This document shows, one piece after another, positions 6,807 through 13,542 of a stretch of DNA of 15,808 nucleotides. The first letter of the stretch is position 1, and every line of letters starts with the position of its first letter. The notes below the pieces were generated by a model that saw only the letters and a list, made by a program, of their open reading frames with translations, ran no database searches and was not told the DNA's origin. Origin of the DNA: Polaromonas sp. (GTDB taxonomy: Bacteria > Pseudomonadota > Gammaproteobacteria > Burkholderiales > Burkholderiaceae); assembly GCA_013823505.1 (NCBI GenBank), contig PNMH01000083.1:1-15808 (forward strand), written 5' to 3'. Both the position numbers and the translations under genes were made by a program.

Positions 6807-7445
6807 ATGGACCCGCGTTTTTCATCCACACCTGGCCACCCGTCCATGGGCCGTCGGCGCTTTGTCCGGGTCGCCCTGGCCAGTGCAGTCGGCATGCCTG
6901 TGCTGATGGCCTGCTCACCCGAGGTTACGCCGTTTAAAAGCACCGATGTGACCGGCGCTACCTTTGCCCAGGATTTCCGGCTCAAGGATCACCTCGGCAA
7001 CTTGAGAACGCTGGCGGACTTCAAGGGCAAGATCACGGTCGTTTTCTTCGGATTCACACAGTGTCCGGACGTCTGCCCCACCTCGATGACCACCATGGCA
7101 GAGGTCAAGCGCTTGCTGGGTGCCCAGGGTGATCGACTGCAGGTGCTTTTCATCACGGTGGACCCCGAGCGGGACACGCAGGCGCTGCTCAAGGAGTACA
7201 TGGCGAACTTCGACCCGAGCTTCATCGCGCTGCGGCCCGAGCCAGACGAACTCAAAGACGTCGCGGCGGGCTTCAAGATTTACTACAAGAAGGTCTCGGG
7301 CTCGACCCCGACCTCCTACACCATGGACCACTCGGCAGGGAAGTACATCTTCGACTCCGAAGCCCGGGTCCGCCTGTTTTCCGCCTACGGAACCGATGCC
7401 GCCACGATCGCATCGGACATCCAGATCCTTTTGTCCGCGGCCTGA
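6807..7445 (+). CDS. SCO1/SenC/PrrC family copper-binding lipoprotein
   Basis: 212 residues with a thioredoxin-like fold. The copper-binding or redox motif is C86-P-D-V-C90 in FTQCPDVCP, with the distal ligand H175 in YTMDHSAG. SCO proteins deliver copper to the CuA site of cytochrome oxidase or act as periplasmic thiol reductases; the neighbours here favour a redox role. The N-terminus has both a twin-arginine-like stretch (GRRRFVRVALAS, 15-26) and a lipobox LMAC (33-36), so it is probably a lipoprotein processed by signal peptidase II. AGGAAG lies five bases before the ATG at 6807; M14 is an alternative start. It follows the DsbA-like gene by one base. Confidence 0.93.
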   Translation: MDPRFSSTPGHPSMGRRRFVRVALASAVGMPVLMACSPEVTPFKSTDVTGATFAQDFRLKDHLGNLRTLADFKGKITVVFFGFTQCPDVCPTSMTTMAEVKRLLGAQGDRLQVLFITVDPERDTQALLKEYMANFDPSFIALRPEPDELKDVAAGFKIYYKKVSGSTPTSYTMDHSAGKYIFDSEARVRLFSAYGTDAATIASDIQILLSAA

Positions 7446-7484
7446 GGCGTTTGAAGCCGTGGTCAAGCCATCGAGTGACCTGAC

Positions 7485-8813
7485 ATGCACCCAACCAATA
7501 TGCTCCGTTTGACAGTACTGATCCAACACCACCGGCGGTCTGTGCTGGCGGTCTTGGGCACCTTGATGCTGGGCACAGGCGTCGTGGCTTTTGGTGTCTC
7601 CCCGGCTTTGCCCGACGCGGCGCAGTGGCCCGTCCGGCAAGTGATGGAGGCCATGAATGCGCCACTGGTGGTGTCTGAGCCGACGACATCGAACCCCGAA
7701 TTTCTGATCCACCAATCGCAGCTCACCCGCCGCGACGACTCCCTTCAAGCCCTGCTCAAAAGGCTGGGTGTCGATGACCGCGAGGCACAGACCTTTCTCG
7801 CGCACGACGCCACATCACGCCCGCTGTTGACCGGTGCGTCCGGCAAGCTGGCGTCGGTCACCCGAACGCCGCAAGGGCGCATGAAGACCCTGTCTGTGCG
7901 CTGGGTGGACGCGAGCAGCCAGCGCGTCAGCCGTCTGGTGGTGGAGCAACAAGAAGGTGGCTACCGATCCCGGCTCGAACAGCCGACGCCACGGCGCCTG
8001 GATCAGTTCGGTTCGCTCACCATCCGCTCATCGTTCTATGCGGCCACCGACCAAGCCGGCATTCCGGATGCCGTCGCTGCGCAGACGGTCGAGGCCTTTT
8101 CCGGGGACATCGATTTCCAGCGCGACTTGAAGCGCGGTGCGCGCGTCAGCCTTGTGTACGAGGCGTTCGAGCTGGATGGTGAAATCCTGTTCACGGGCCA
8201 GTTGCTGGGCGCCGAGATTCAGAACGGCAAAGACACGCACCAGGCCATGTGGTTCCAGCAGGCTGGCCAGCACGGCGAGTTCGTCAGCCTCGATGGAGCG
8301 AGCCAGCGTCGTGCCTACCTGGCCTCACCCCTGGCGTTTTCAAGGGTCACCAGCTCCTACGGGCCTCGCATCCACCCGGTGTTTGGGGGGCAGAAAGCCC
8401 ACAAAGGCACGGACTACGGCGCTCCGGCCGGAACCCCGATTCGAACCGTGGCCGACGGCGTGGTGAGCTTCGCAGGGCGCCGGGGCGGGTATGGCAATTA
8501 CGTCGTGATCCAGCATCTCGACAAGGCCGCCACCGCCTACGCGCACCTGGGTCGCATCGATGTCCGGTTGGGCCAACGCGTGCAGCAAGGTCAGACCATC
8601 GGCACCGTGGGCTCCACCGGAACGGCGACGGGTCCGAATCTGCACTTTGAATACCTCGTCGAGGGAGTGCAGACCAACCCGTCGCGGATCGCCAGCACTT
8701 CGTCGGTATCGACCGGTGCGGTTGCCCACCTGCCCGGCTTCAGGCAAGAGGCAAAAGCTATTCGGGAACAGCTCGCCATGGCCGCTTCCGTCGCCCTGAC
8801 CGACGCGCAATGA
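7485..8813 (+). CDS. M23-family peptidase-like protein with altered active site
   Basis: 442 residues with an N-terminal membrane segment (about 18-40), a central region resembling the OapA/SH3-like part of MepM-type endopeptidases, and a C-terminal LytM/M23 domain (about 280-400). Zinc-ligand positions are present: H306 and D310 in HKGTDYG and H387 in NLHFEY. H354 in YAHLG is also present. The position that is the catalytic His of the usual HxH motif is N385 (GPNLHFE instead of GPHLHFE), a change reachable by one base from CAT to AAT. It may be inactive and serve as an amidase or hydrolase activator, as EnvC and NlpD do, or have reduced activity. It starts 39 bp after the SCO gene and overlaps the next gene by 4 bp. 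ATG 7500 is an alternative start. Confidence 0.9.
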   Translation: MHPTNMLRLTVLIQHHRRSVLAVLGTLMLGTGVVAFGVSPALPDAAQWPVRQVMEAMNAPLVVSEPTTSNPEFLIHQSQLTRRDDSLQALLKRLGVDDREAQTFLAHDATSRPLLTGASGKLASVTRTPQGRMKTLSVRWVDASSQRVSRLVVEQQEGGYRSRLEQPTPRRLDQFGSLTIRSSFYAATDQAGIPDAVAAQTVEAFSGDIDFQRDLKRGARVSLVYEAFELDGEILFTGQLLGAEIQNGKDTHQAMWFQQAGQHGEFVSLDGASQRRAYLASPLAFSRVTSSYGPRIHPVFGGQKAHKGTDYGAPAGTPIRTVADGVVSFAGRRGGYGNYVVIQHLDKAATAYAHLGRIDVRLGQRVQQGQTIGTVGSTGTATGPNLHFEYLVEGVQTNPSRIASTSSVSTGAVAHLPGFRQEAKAIREQLAMAASVALTDAQ

Positions 8814-10093
8814 TCTTTGGGCTGAACGACTCCATGTCAACACCATCCGATCGGGTCACCACCCGACGAAAGTTGCTCTCCCGAGCTGCGCTCGCGGGTG
8901 CGTCTCTGGTCTTGCCATTCGAACAGGCCAGCGGCCAAACCAGCAGAAGCAGCTTGAACGATGGCGCTGTTCTGGCCGGCTCATTGCGTTCGTCGCCGGA
9001 AGCGCGTCTCATCGCGGTCTACCGAGCCATCGCGGCCGGGGACCGGCAAGCCCTGCCTTTGGCTGCGGCGCTGGTGCGTGACGTGCCGAGTTTCCAATTG
9101 GGGCAACTAGTCTACGGGGATCTTCTGATGGCCCAGAGTGGAGCGATGCCCAGCGTCGCCACAGTAAAAGATGGCCCTCCGGCCGTCCGCGAGCAACTGC
9201 AAAAACTGCGCGCCGAGGCCACCCGGCGCCTGGCTTCGCTCAGTGAGATGCCTCCGTCCGGCACCGTGCCAGAGCAGGTGCTGGAGCTTGCACGCAATGT
9301 TCGGCATGTGGTCGTCGTGGACGCCAGCCATTCACGGGTCTACGTGTTCGAGCAGAAGTCCAGCGGCCTGCAGCTGGTTCGCAGTTTCTATGCGTCCATT
9401 GGTCGGGCGGGTTTTGACAAAGAGGTGGAAGGTGATCTGCGCACGCCGTTGGGCATCTACCACATCACCAGCAGGCTGGACGACCAGCAGGTGGAAGAGC
9501 TGTACGGAATCGGCGCGCTGCCTCTGAACTATCCGAACGAGCACGACCGCCGAATGGGCCGAACGGGCAGCGGCATCTGGTTGCATGGCGTCCCACGCGT
9601 ATCGTACGCCCGCAGCCCGTATGCCACCGAAGGTTGTGTTGCTTTGGCCAACGACGACATGGCCTACCTCATGCGCGAGCTTGAGCCACGCCGCACACCG
9701 GTCATCATTGCCAACGAGGTGAATTGGGTCAAACCGGAATCGCTTTCCATCCACAGAGCGGAGTTCCGTGAGCTGCTCTCACGCTGGACGCAAGCCAGGT
9801 CATTGGGCGATCGAGCGACGATCCATGCCTTATCCACCCGCGATTTCCGGGCAGACGATGGGGTGCAGGACCGACCGCTCAAGACGCTGGTGCGCGCTGT
9901 AGCTCCAACGCGCCAGAGTCGGCGCATCGATCTCAAGGAGGTGTCGATCTTTCGCTGGAAGCGCGGCGCCGAAGTCACAGTGGTCAACTTTGCCGAGATC
10001 GTGGTGGGCGAGACACGCGGGCTGGTCAAGCGCCAGTATTGGCGCAAGGAACAGGGCCGCTGGAAGCTGTTCTACGAAGGCGTGACCGGCTGA
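8810..10093 (+). CDS. L,D-transpeptidase (YkuD domain) with C-terminal extension
   Basis: 427 residues. A twin-arginine-like export signal (TTRRKLLSRAALAGASLVL, about 17-35) is followed by a helical N-terminal region and a YkuD domain (about 165-300). The catalytic signature is H259-G in WLHGVP and, 17 residues on, C276 in ATEGCVAL. Such enzymes make 3-3 peptidoglycan cross-links or attach proteins to peptidoglycan. The last hundred residues or so resemble the NTF2-like/Cds6 extension found on some proteobacterial transpeptidases. The ATG at 8810 overlaps the M23 stop (ATGA), but the ATG at 8834 gives a tidier signal. Pairing with an M23-type protein suggests cell-wall remodelling. Confidence 0.92.
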   Translation: MIFGLNDSMSTPSDRVTTRRKLLSRAALAGASLVLPFEQASGQTSRSSLNDGAVLAGSLRSSPEARLIAVYRAIAAGDRQALPLAAALVRDVPSFQLGQLVYGDLLMAQSGAMPSVATVKDGPPAVREQLQKLRAEATRRLASLSEMPPSGTVPEQVLELARNVRHVVVVDASHSRVYVFEQKSSGLQLVRSFYASIGRAGFDKEVEGDLRTPLGIYHITSRLDDQQVEELYGIGALPLNYPNEHDRRMGRTGSGIWLHGVPRVSYARSPYATEGCVALANDDMAYLMRELEPRRTPVIIANEVNWVKPESLSIHRAEFRELLSRWTQARSLGDRATIHALSTRDFRADDGVQDRPLKTLVRAVAPTRQSRRIDLKEVSIFRWKRGAEVTVVNFAEIVVGETRGLVKRQYWRKEQGRWKLFYEGVTG

Positions 10094-10136
10094 TGCGCGG
10101 CAATCTTACCGGTGGAGCAAGAACGCTCAAACCCGG

Positions 10137-11192
10137 TCACGCGTTCCGCATGTGCCCGTGGCGGTGGTGGATGTCCGGGTAGTGCGGGTGCGAGTGCACC
10201 AGCGGCGTATGACGGTGCCGGTGCTCATGCGGATCTTGTCCGTCCCATGGAAAGTCGTGGCTGTGCTGATGGTGCTCATCATGCACGTGCCGGTGGGCAT
10301 GATCGAGTTCTTCATGCAAATGCTCGTGCTCATGGCGTTCGGTGAGGTGTAGCCAAACACCCAGGACCATCAGTCCACTGGCCAGCCAGAAACCCGCACC
10401 GGTGTCTTCACCCAGCAAGACCAGCGAGAGCGCAGCCCCCGCAAACGGGGCGGTCGAAAAATAGCCACCGGTGCGTGCCGTTCCCAGGCCACGCAGCGCC
10501 AGCACGAACATCACTAGGCTGATCCCGTAGCCCAGCAGCCCGACCACCATCGCCGACATCGCGGTGCCCAGGGGCGGCAACGCAGAACCCAACGCCATCG
10601 CGAGGCCGAAGTTGACTGTGCCGGCAACGAGGCCTTTGGAACTGGCGATGAACAGTGCATCCGACGCCGACACCTTGCGCGTGAGGTTGTTGTCGATGGC
10701 CCAGCAAAGGCAGGCCAGTCCGATGGCCGCTGGGCCGATCCAACCAGACCCGGTATCGACAGTCCCTGTTGGCCAGGACAGCACCAGCCCTCCTGCAACG
10801 ATGGCCAACATGCCCGCCACCACGCGGCGGTCAGCGTTCTCGCGGAAGGCCACCCAGGCCAGCACCGCCGTGAGCACAGCTTCCAGATTGAGAAGCAGCG
10901 AGGCGGTGGAGCCGGTGGTGCGGGTCAGACCGAACATCAGCGCCACAGGGCCCAGCACGCCACCAAAGGCGATGGCGCCCAATAGCCAGGGCCACTCGCC
11001 CGGCTGAAGAGCCGACGCCCGCCACCCTTGGTCGCGCAGCAGGCGGACCAACAGCATGCCGATGCCACTACCCAGGTACAGCAGCCCGCCCAGCATCACA
11101 GGCGAAACCGTGTTCACCAGCAATTTGGCCAATGGCGTGCTGGCGCCAAACAGCACGGCGGCCACCAGGGCATAGACAACGCTCTTGTTCAT
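10137..11192 (-). CDS. DMT/EamA-family transporter with His-rich C-terminal tail
   Basis: 351 residues. Residues 1-282 form ten membrane segments in two EamA repeats (AAVLFGASTPLAK near the start is typical of the drug/metabolite transporter superfamily). From residue 285 a soluble tail of 67 residues contains 23 His, in runs such as HEHEHLH, HAHRHVH, HEHRHRH, HSHPHYPD and HHRHGH. Such tails bind Ni, Co, Zn or Cu and suggest metal export or metal gating. The ATG at 11192 begins at a normal DMT N-terminus. A GTG at 11237 overlapping the upstream stop (GTGA) is the alternative, and no clear ribosome site favours either. The upstream gene on the same strand is a CsoR/RcnR-type repressor, which supports metal-dependent expression. 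Confidence 0.88.
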   Translation of the reverse strand: MNKSVVYALVAAVLFGASTPLAKLLVNTVSPVMLGGLLYLGSGIGMLLVRLLRDQGWRASALQPGEWPWLLGAIAFGGVLGPVALMFGLTRTTGSTASLLLNLEAVLTAVLAWVAFRENADRRVVAGMLAIVAGGLVLSWPTGTVDTGSGWIGPAAIGLACLCWAIDNNLTRKVSASDALFIASSKGLVAGTVNFGLAMALGSALPPLGTAMSAMVVGLLGYGISLVMFVLALRGLGTARTGGYFSTAPFAGAALSLVLLGEDTGAGFWLASGLMVLGVWLHLTERHEHEHLHEELDHAHRHVHDEHHQHSHDFPWDGQDPHEHRHRHTPLVHSHPHYPDIHHRHGHMRNA

Positions 11193-11233
11193 GTTCAGAA
11201 AGGGAGATACAGGAGCCGCACACCGACCACCGC

Positions 11234-11506
11234 TCACAGGTACTTGGTGATCAAACGGAACTCTTCGAGTGAGGAGCCTTTGGCCTCACCAACGGAGCCC
11301 TCGACCATGTGTTTCAGGCAATGATCCAGGTGGTCTTGAATCAGGGTCTTCTTGGCCTGAGCGACAGCCTTCTCGACGGCTTGCAGTTGCTGCGCCACAT
11401 CCAGACAAGGCTTGCCCTGTTCCAGCATGGTGATTACGCTGGCAAGGTGCCCGCCAGCTCGGCGCAGCCGCTTGATGGTGGCGGGATGGGATTCGTGGGT
11501 GTGCAT
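11234..11506 (-). CDS. CsoR/RcnR-family metal-sensing repressor
   Basis: 90 residues, all-helical DUF156 repressor. The N-terminus MHTHESHPATIKRLRRAGGHL is followed by C34, and by H59 and C63 in DHLDHCLKHM. The C-H-C triad is the CsoR (Cu) arrangement, while the extra N-terminal His (H2, H4, H7) recalls RcnR and Ni/Co sensors; the metal is therefore ambiguous. The ATG at 11506 is the family start; an upstream in-frame ATG at 11608 lies within the divergent gene and is rejected. Metal binding should release the protein from the palindrome at 11521-11543. The transporter gene follows immediately. Confidence 0.92.
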   Translation of the reverse strand: MHTHESHPATIKRLRRAGGHLASVITMLEQGKPCLDVAQQLQAVEKAVAQAKKTLIQDHLDHCLKHMVEGSVGEAKGSSLEEFRLITKYL

Positions 11507-11520
11507 ATGGAGCGTGGTTC

Positions 11521-11543
11521 TGTATCCTCCCCCCGAGGTTACA
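11521..11543. promoter_or_regulatory. Probable CsoR/RcnR operator in a divergent promoter
   Basis: Two 9-bp arms, TGTATCCTC (11521-11529) and GAGGTTACA (11535-11543), match in 8 of 9 pairs around CCCCC. A G/C tract flanked by inverted A/T-rich arms is the known operator style of the CsoR/RcnR family. On the minus strand a TTTACT ... GATACA promoter with about 16 bp spacing encloses it. On the plus strand TTCTGT (11518-11523) and TACAGT (11540-11545) flank it. One bound tetramer could silence both directions. Confidence 0.7.
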
Positions 11544-11581
11544 GTAAACTCGCAGATAAACGCTCGATTTCTCGATCTGAG

Positions 11582-11962
11582 ATGCAAACCCTTCTTCTCA
11601 AACTTCACCGGCCCCAGCGCAAGACTTGTTTGCGCTGGCTGGTGCTTTTGGTGTTGATTTGGGGAACCCTTGCATCATCCATGGGCCTCACCACCTCGCA
11701 TGGGCTGGCGGATTTGGCTCCAGCCGCACACGGGGCAACATCCAGCAATTCGCATGGACACTCACACGATGAGGATGTCCAGGTCGTTGAACCAGCGGGC
11801 GGGCACCCGCACCACGCCGCCGACCATTCCCACGACAAGGCGCACGCCTTGCCCGAGCAACTGACCGTGGCACCCGCCCCTTCACTTGAGCGGATCGCCG
11901 CTGCCCAACCCTGGGTCCCGGGGCTTGAAGCTGGCCGACTCGACAGACCACCCAAGTCCTGA
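11582..11962 (+). CDS. Exported or membrane-anchored His-rich protein
   Basis: 126 residues. One hydrophobic segment (about 17-34, LRWLVLLVLIWGTLASS) acts as signal peptide or anchor. The mature part has a His-rich stretch, SHGHSHDED, GGHPHHAADHSHDKAH, followed by a Pro/Ala-rich tail ending RLDRPPKS. The layout (signal, His cluster, Arg-Pro tail) is like the CzcI-like protein at 4753-5091, though the sequences differ. Probably a periplasmic metal buffer or donor for the membrane protein encoded next. The ATG at 11582 is chosen because it starts the signal segment; the ribosome site is weak. It is transcribed divergently from the CsoR/RcnR-type repressor. No specific family is recognised. Confidence 0.72.
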   Translation: MQTLLLKLHRPQRKTCLRWLVLLVLIWGTLASSMGLTTSHGLADLAPAAHGATSSNSHGHSHDEDVQVVEPAGGHPHHAADHSHDKAHALPEQLTVAPAPSLERIAAAQPWVPGLEAGRLDRPPKS

Positions 11963-12001
11963 GACGCCCCTCCCAGCGTCTCAAGCCGCGCTCGGCGGCT
12001 T
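11961..12001 (+). other. Tandem hairpins between the His-rich gene and hupE-like gene
   Basis: Two perfect 7-bp stem-loops lie back to back: GAGACGC (11961-11967) with GCGTCTC (11976-11982), and AAGCCGC (11983-11989) with GCGGCTT (11995-12001). The first overlaps the stop codon of the His-rich gene. No clean T-tract follows (GTTCCCATTC), so an mRNA-processing or attenuation element is as likely as a terminator. Confidence 0.5.
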
Positions 12002-12032
12002 GTTCCCATTCAATTGTTTCGGAGTTTTTTTT

Positions 12033-12770
12033 ATGCACAGTTACATCTGGTGCAGGCAGCCGTTTGCGCCGTGGGCCAAACGCAGCCTGTCCACGGCATG
12101 GCTGGTGGCCATCAGCCTCGTGCTGTTGCTCGCCGCCAGCAACGTGTTTGCCCATGCGGTCGCGCAGGGCGACAAGGGTTACATCCAGGAAATCACAGGC
12201 GTCAACATCTTGCCATTCATGTACTTGGGCGCCAAGCACATGATGACAGGCTACGACCACATCCTGTTTCTCTTCGGTGTGATCTTCTTCCTCTACCGGC
12301 TTTCCCACATCGGTTTGTACGTGAGCCTGTTTGCCTTGGGGCACTCGACCACGATGATCCTGGGGGTCTACTTCAACGTCGGTATCAACAGCTACCTGAT
12401 CGACGCCATCATCGGCCTCTCGGTGGTCTACAAGGCACTGGACAACCTCGGCGCCTTCCAGCGGTGGCTGGGCTTTCAGCCTAACACCAAAGCGGCCACG
12501 CTGATTTTCGGCCTCTTTCACGGTTTCGGACTGGCCACCAAGATCCTGGAGTACGAGATCTCGCCGGACGGCTTGGTCCCCAACCTGCTCGCCTTCAACG
12601 TCGGGGTGGAAATCGGCCAGTTGCTGGCCCTGGCCATCATCCTGATCGGGATGAGCTACTGGCGCCGAACCGCCGGTTTCGTGCGCCACGCCTACACCGC
12701 CAATGTCGTCATGATGAGCGCCGGCGTCGTGCTGGTGGGCATGCAACTGACTGGCTATTTTGTGTCCTGA
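12033..12770 (+). CDS. HupE/UreJ-family membrane protein
   Basis: 245 residues, N-terminal signal or anchor (22-40, ending NVFAHA), then about six membrane segments. The family signature H69-x3-G-x-D75-H76 (KHMMTGYDHILFLF), plus H104 (ALGHSTT), H163 in LFHGFGLA and E193 in NVGVEIGQ, identifies HupE/UreJ. Members are nickel or cobalt permeases for hydrogenase or urease, but this subgroup is found in metal resistance islands without those enzymes, so direction of transport is unknown. A GGAG lies 8 bases before the ATG at 12033. The His-rich exported protein precedes it and the anchor protein follows. Confidence 0.9.
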   Translation: MHSYIWCRQPFAPWAKRSLSTAWLVAISLVLLLAASNVFAHAVAQGDKGYIQEITGVNILPFMYLGAKHMMTGYDHILFLFGVIFFLYRLSHIGLYVSLFALGHSTTMILGVYFNVGINSYLIDAIIGLSVVYKALDNLGAFQRWLGFQPNTKAATLIFGLFHGFGLATKILEYEISPDGLVPNLLAFNVGVEIGQLLALAIILIGMSYWRRTAGFVRHAYTANVVMMSAGVVLVGMQLTGYFVS

Positions 12771-12791
12771 TGAATTTGCGAGACCCTGAAC

Positions 12792-13457
12792 ATGTACAAC
12801 AGTGAAACCCCCTTGCGTGCCGAATTGCCCTCATCGAAGCAACTCACCCGTTCCACCGTGATCGCGGCGGTGTGCGCCATGGCCTTGCTGGCCACCGTGG
12901 TCTTACCGGCTGAGTACGGCATCGATCCAACAGGCGCCGGAAGGCTCCTGGGCCTCACCGAAATGGGCGAGACCAAGACCCGGCTGATCAAAGAGGCGTT
13001 GGCCGATGCTGCACCTGCCTCGGATGCTGCCGCGGCGACAGCCGCCGCCATGCAACCTGCGGTAAGCCCGGCCCCGACGACCCAGCCAGCGCCGCTGAAT
13101 GAGGCGGTAGCGGCCACCCCAGAAAAGGCCGCCGCCGCAGTGAAGTGGCGCGACGAGATGACCATCACCCTCAGTCCGGGCGAAGGCTCGGAAGTCAAGA
13201 TGCGGATGAAAGAAGGTGAGCGCGCCGCCTTCGCATGGTCCGTGCAAGGCGGCGTGGTCAATTTCGATACGCACGGTGATGGCGATGGCAACTCCATCAG
13301 CTACAAAAAAGGACGCGCGGTACCCGCCGATACAGGTAATCTGGTAGCAGCCTTCACCGGCAATCATGGCTGGTTCTGGCGCAACCGAGGCGAAGACAAA
13401 GTGACGCTTGTGTTGCGCACCAGCGGCAGCTATGCCGACCTGAAGCGCATGAAGTAA
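12792..13457 (+). CDS. Membrane-anchored periplasmic protein, HupE-associated
   Basis: 221 residues with an N-terminal transmembrane anchor (about 21-40, STVIAAVCAMALLATVVLP). A long Ala/Pro-rich linker (about 72-115) follows, then a C-terminal periplasmic domain (about 116-221) with ITLSPGEGSEVKMRMKEGERAAFAWSVQGG, DTHGDG and GNHGWFWRN. Proteins annotated only as transmembrane anchor protein regularly follow HupE/UreJ genes in metal islands; this matches that type. The C-terminal domain has His and Asp/Gly turns that could bind metal, but no known site is visible. The ATG at 12792 lies 21 bp after the hupE-like stop, with a weak ribosome site. Confidence 0.82.
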   Translation: MYNSETPLRAELPSSKQLTRSTVIAAVCAMALLATVVLPAEYGIDPTGAGRLLGLTEMGETKTRLIKEALADAAPASDAAAATAAAMQPAVSPAPTTQPAPLNEAVAATPEKAAAAVKWRDEMTITLSPGEGSEVKMRMKEGERAAFAWSVQGGVVNFDTHGDGDGNSISYKKGRAVPADTGNLVAAFTGNHGWFWRNRGEDKVTLVLRTSGSYADLKRMK

Positions 13458-13470
13458 GCAGTACGGGAGA

Positions 13471-13491
13471 TGTGCGGGCTTTGCCCGCACA
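13471..13491 (+). terminator. Stem-loop at the end of the hupE operon
   Basis: A perfect 9-bp GC-rich stem, TGTGCGGGC (13471-13479) with GCCCGCACA (13483-13491), has a 3-nt TTT loop, 13 bp after the anchor gene. No T-run follows on either strand, so it is a likely transcript end but not a canonical intrinsic terminator. It also faces the convergent NYN gene. Confidence 0.55.
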
Positions 13492-13542
13492 CAGATCCAC
13501 AATCACCAGCGGCTCGAGCCATTGGGTTCGGCTCAACTAGGC

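Noticed and set aside
6915..7805. 296-codon minus-strand open frame over the SCO and M23 genes
   Set aside because: Antisense to two well-supported genes, low-complexity Arg/Gly-rich product, no start signal.
10108..10137. Possible hairpin (ACCGG with CCGGT, GAGC with GCTC) between the convergent transpeptidase and DMT genes
   Set aside because: The stem is broken by unequal internal loops and has no T-tract; not called as a terminator.
11688..12746. 352-codon minus-strand open frame over the hupE-like gene
   Set aside because: Antisense to HupE/UreJ motifs; Asp/His-rich product is a by-product of the opposite strand codons.
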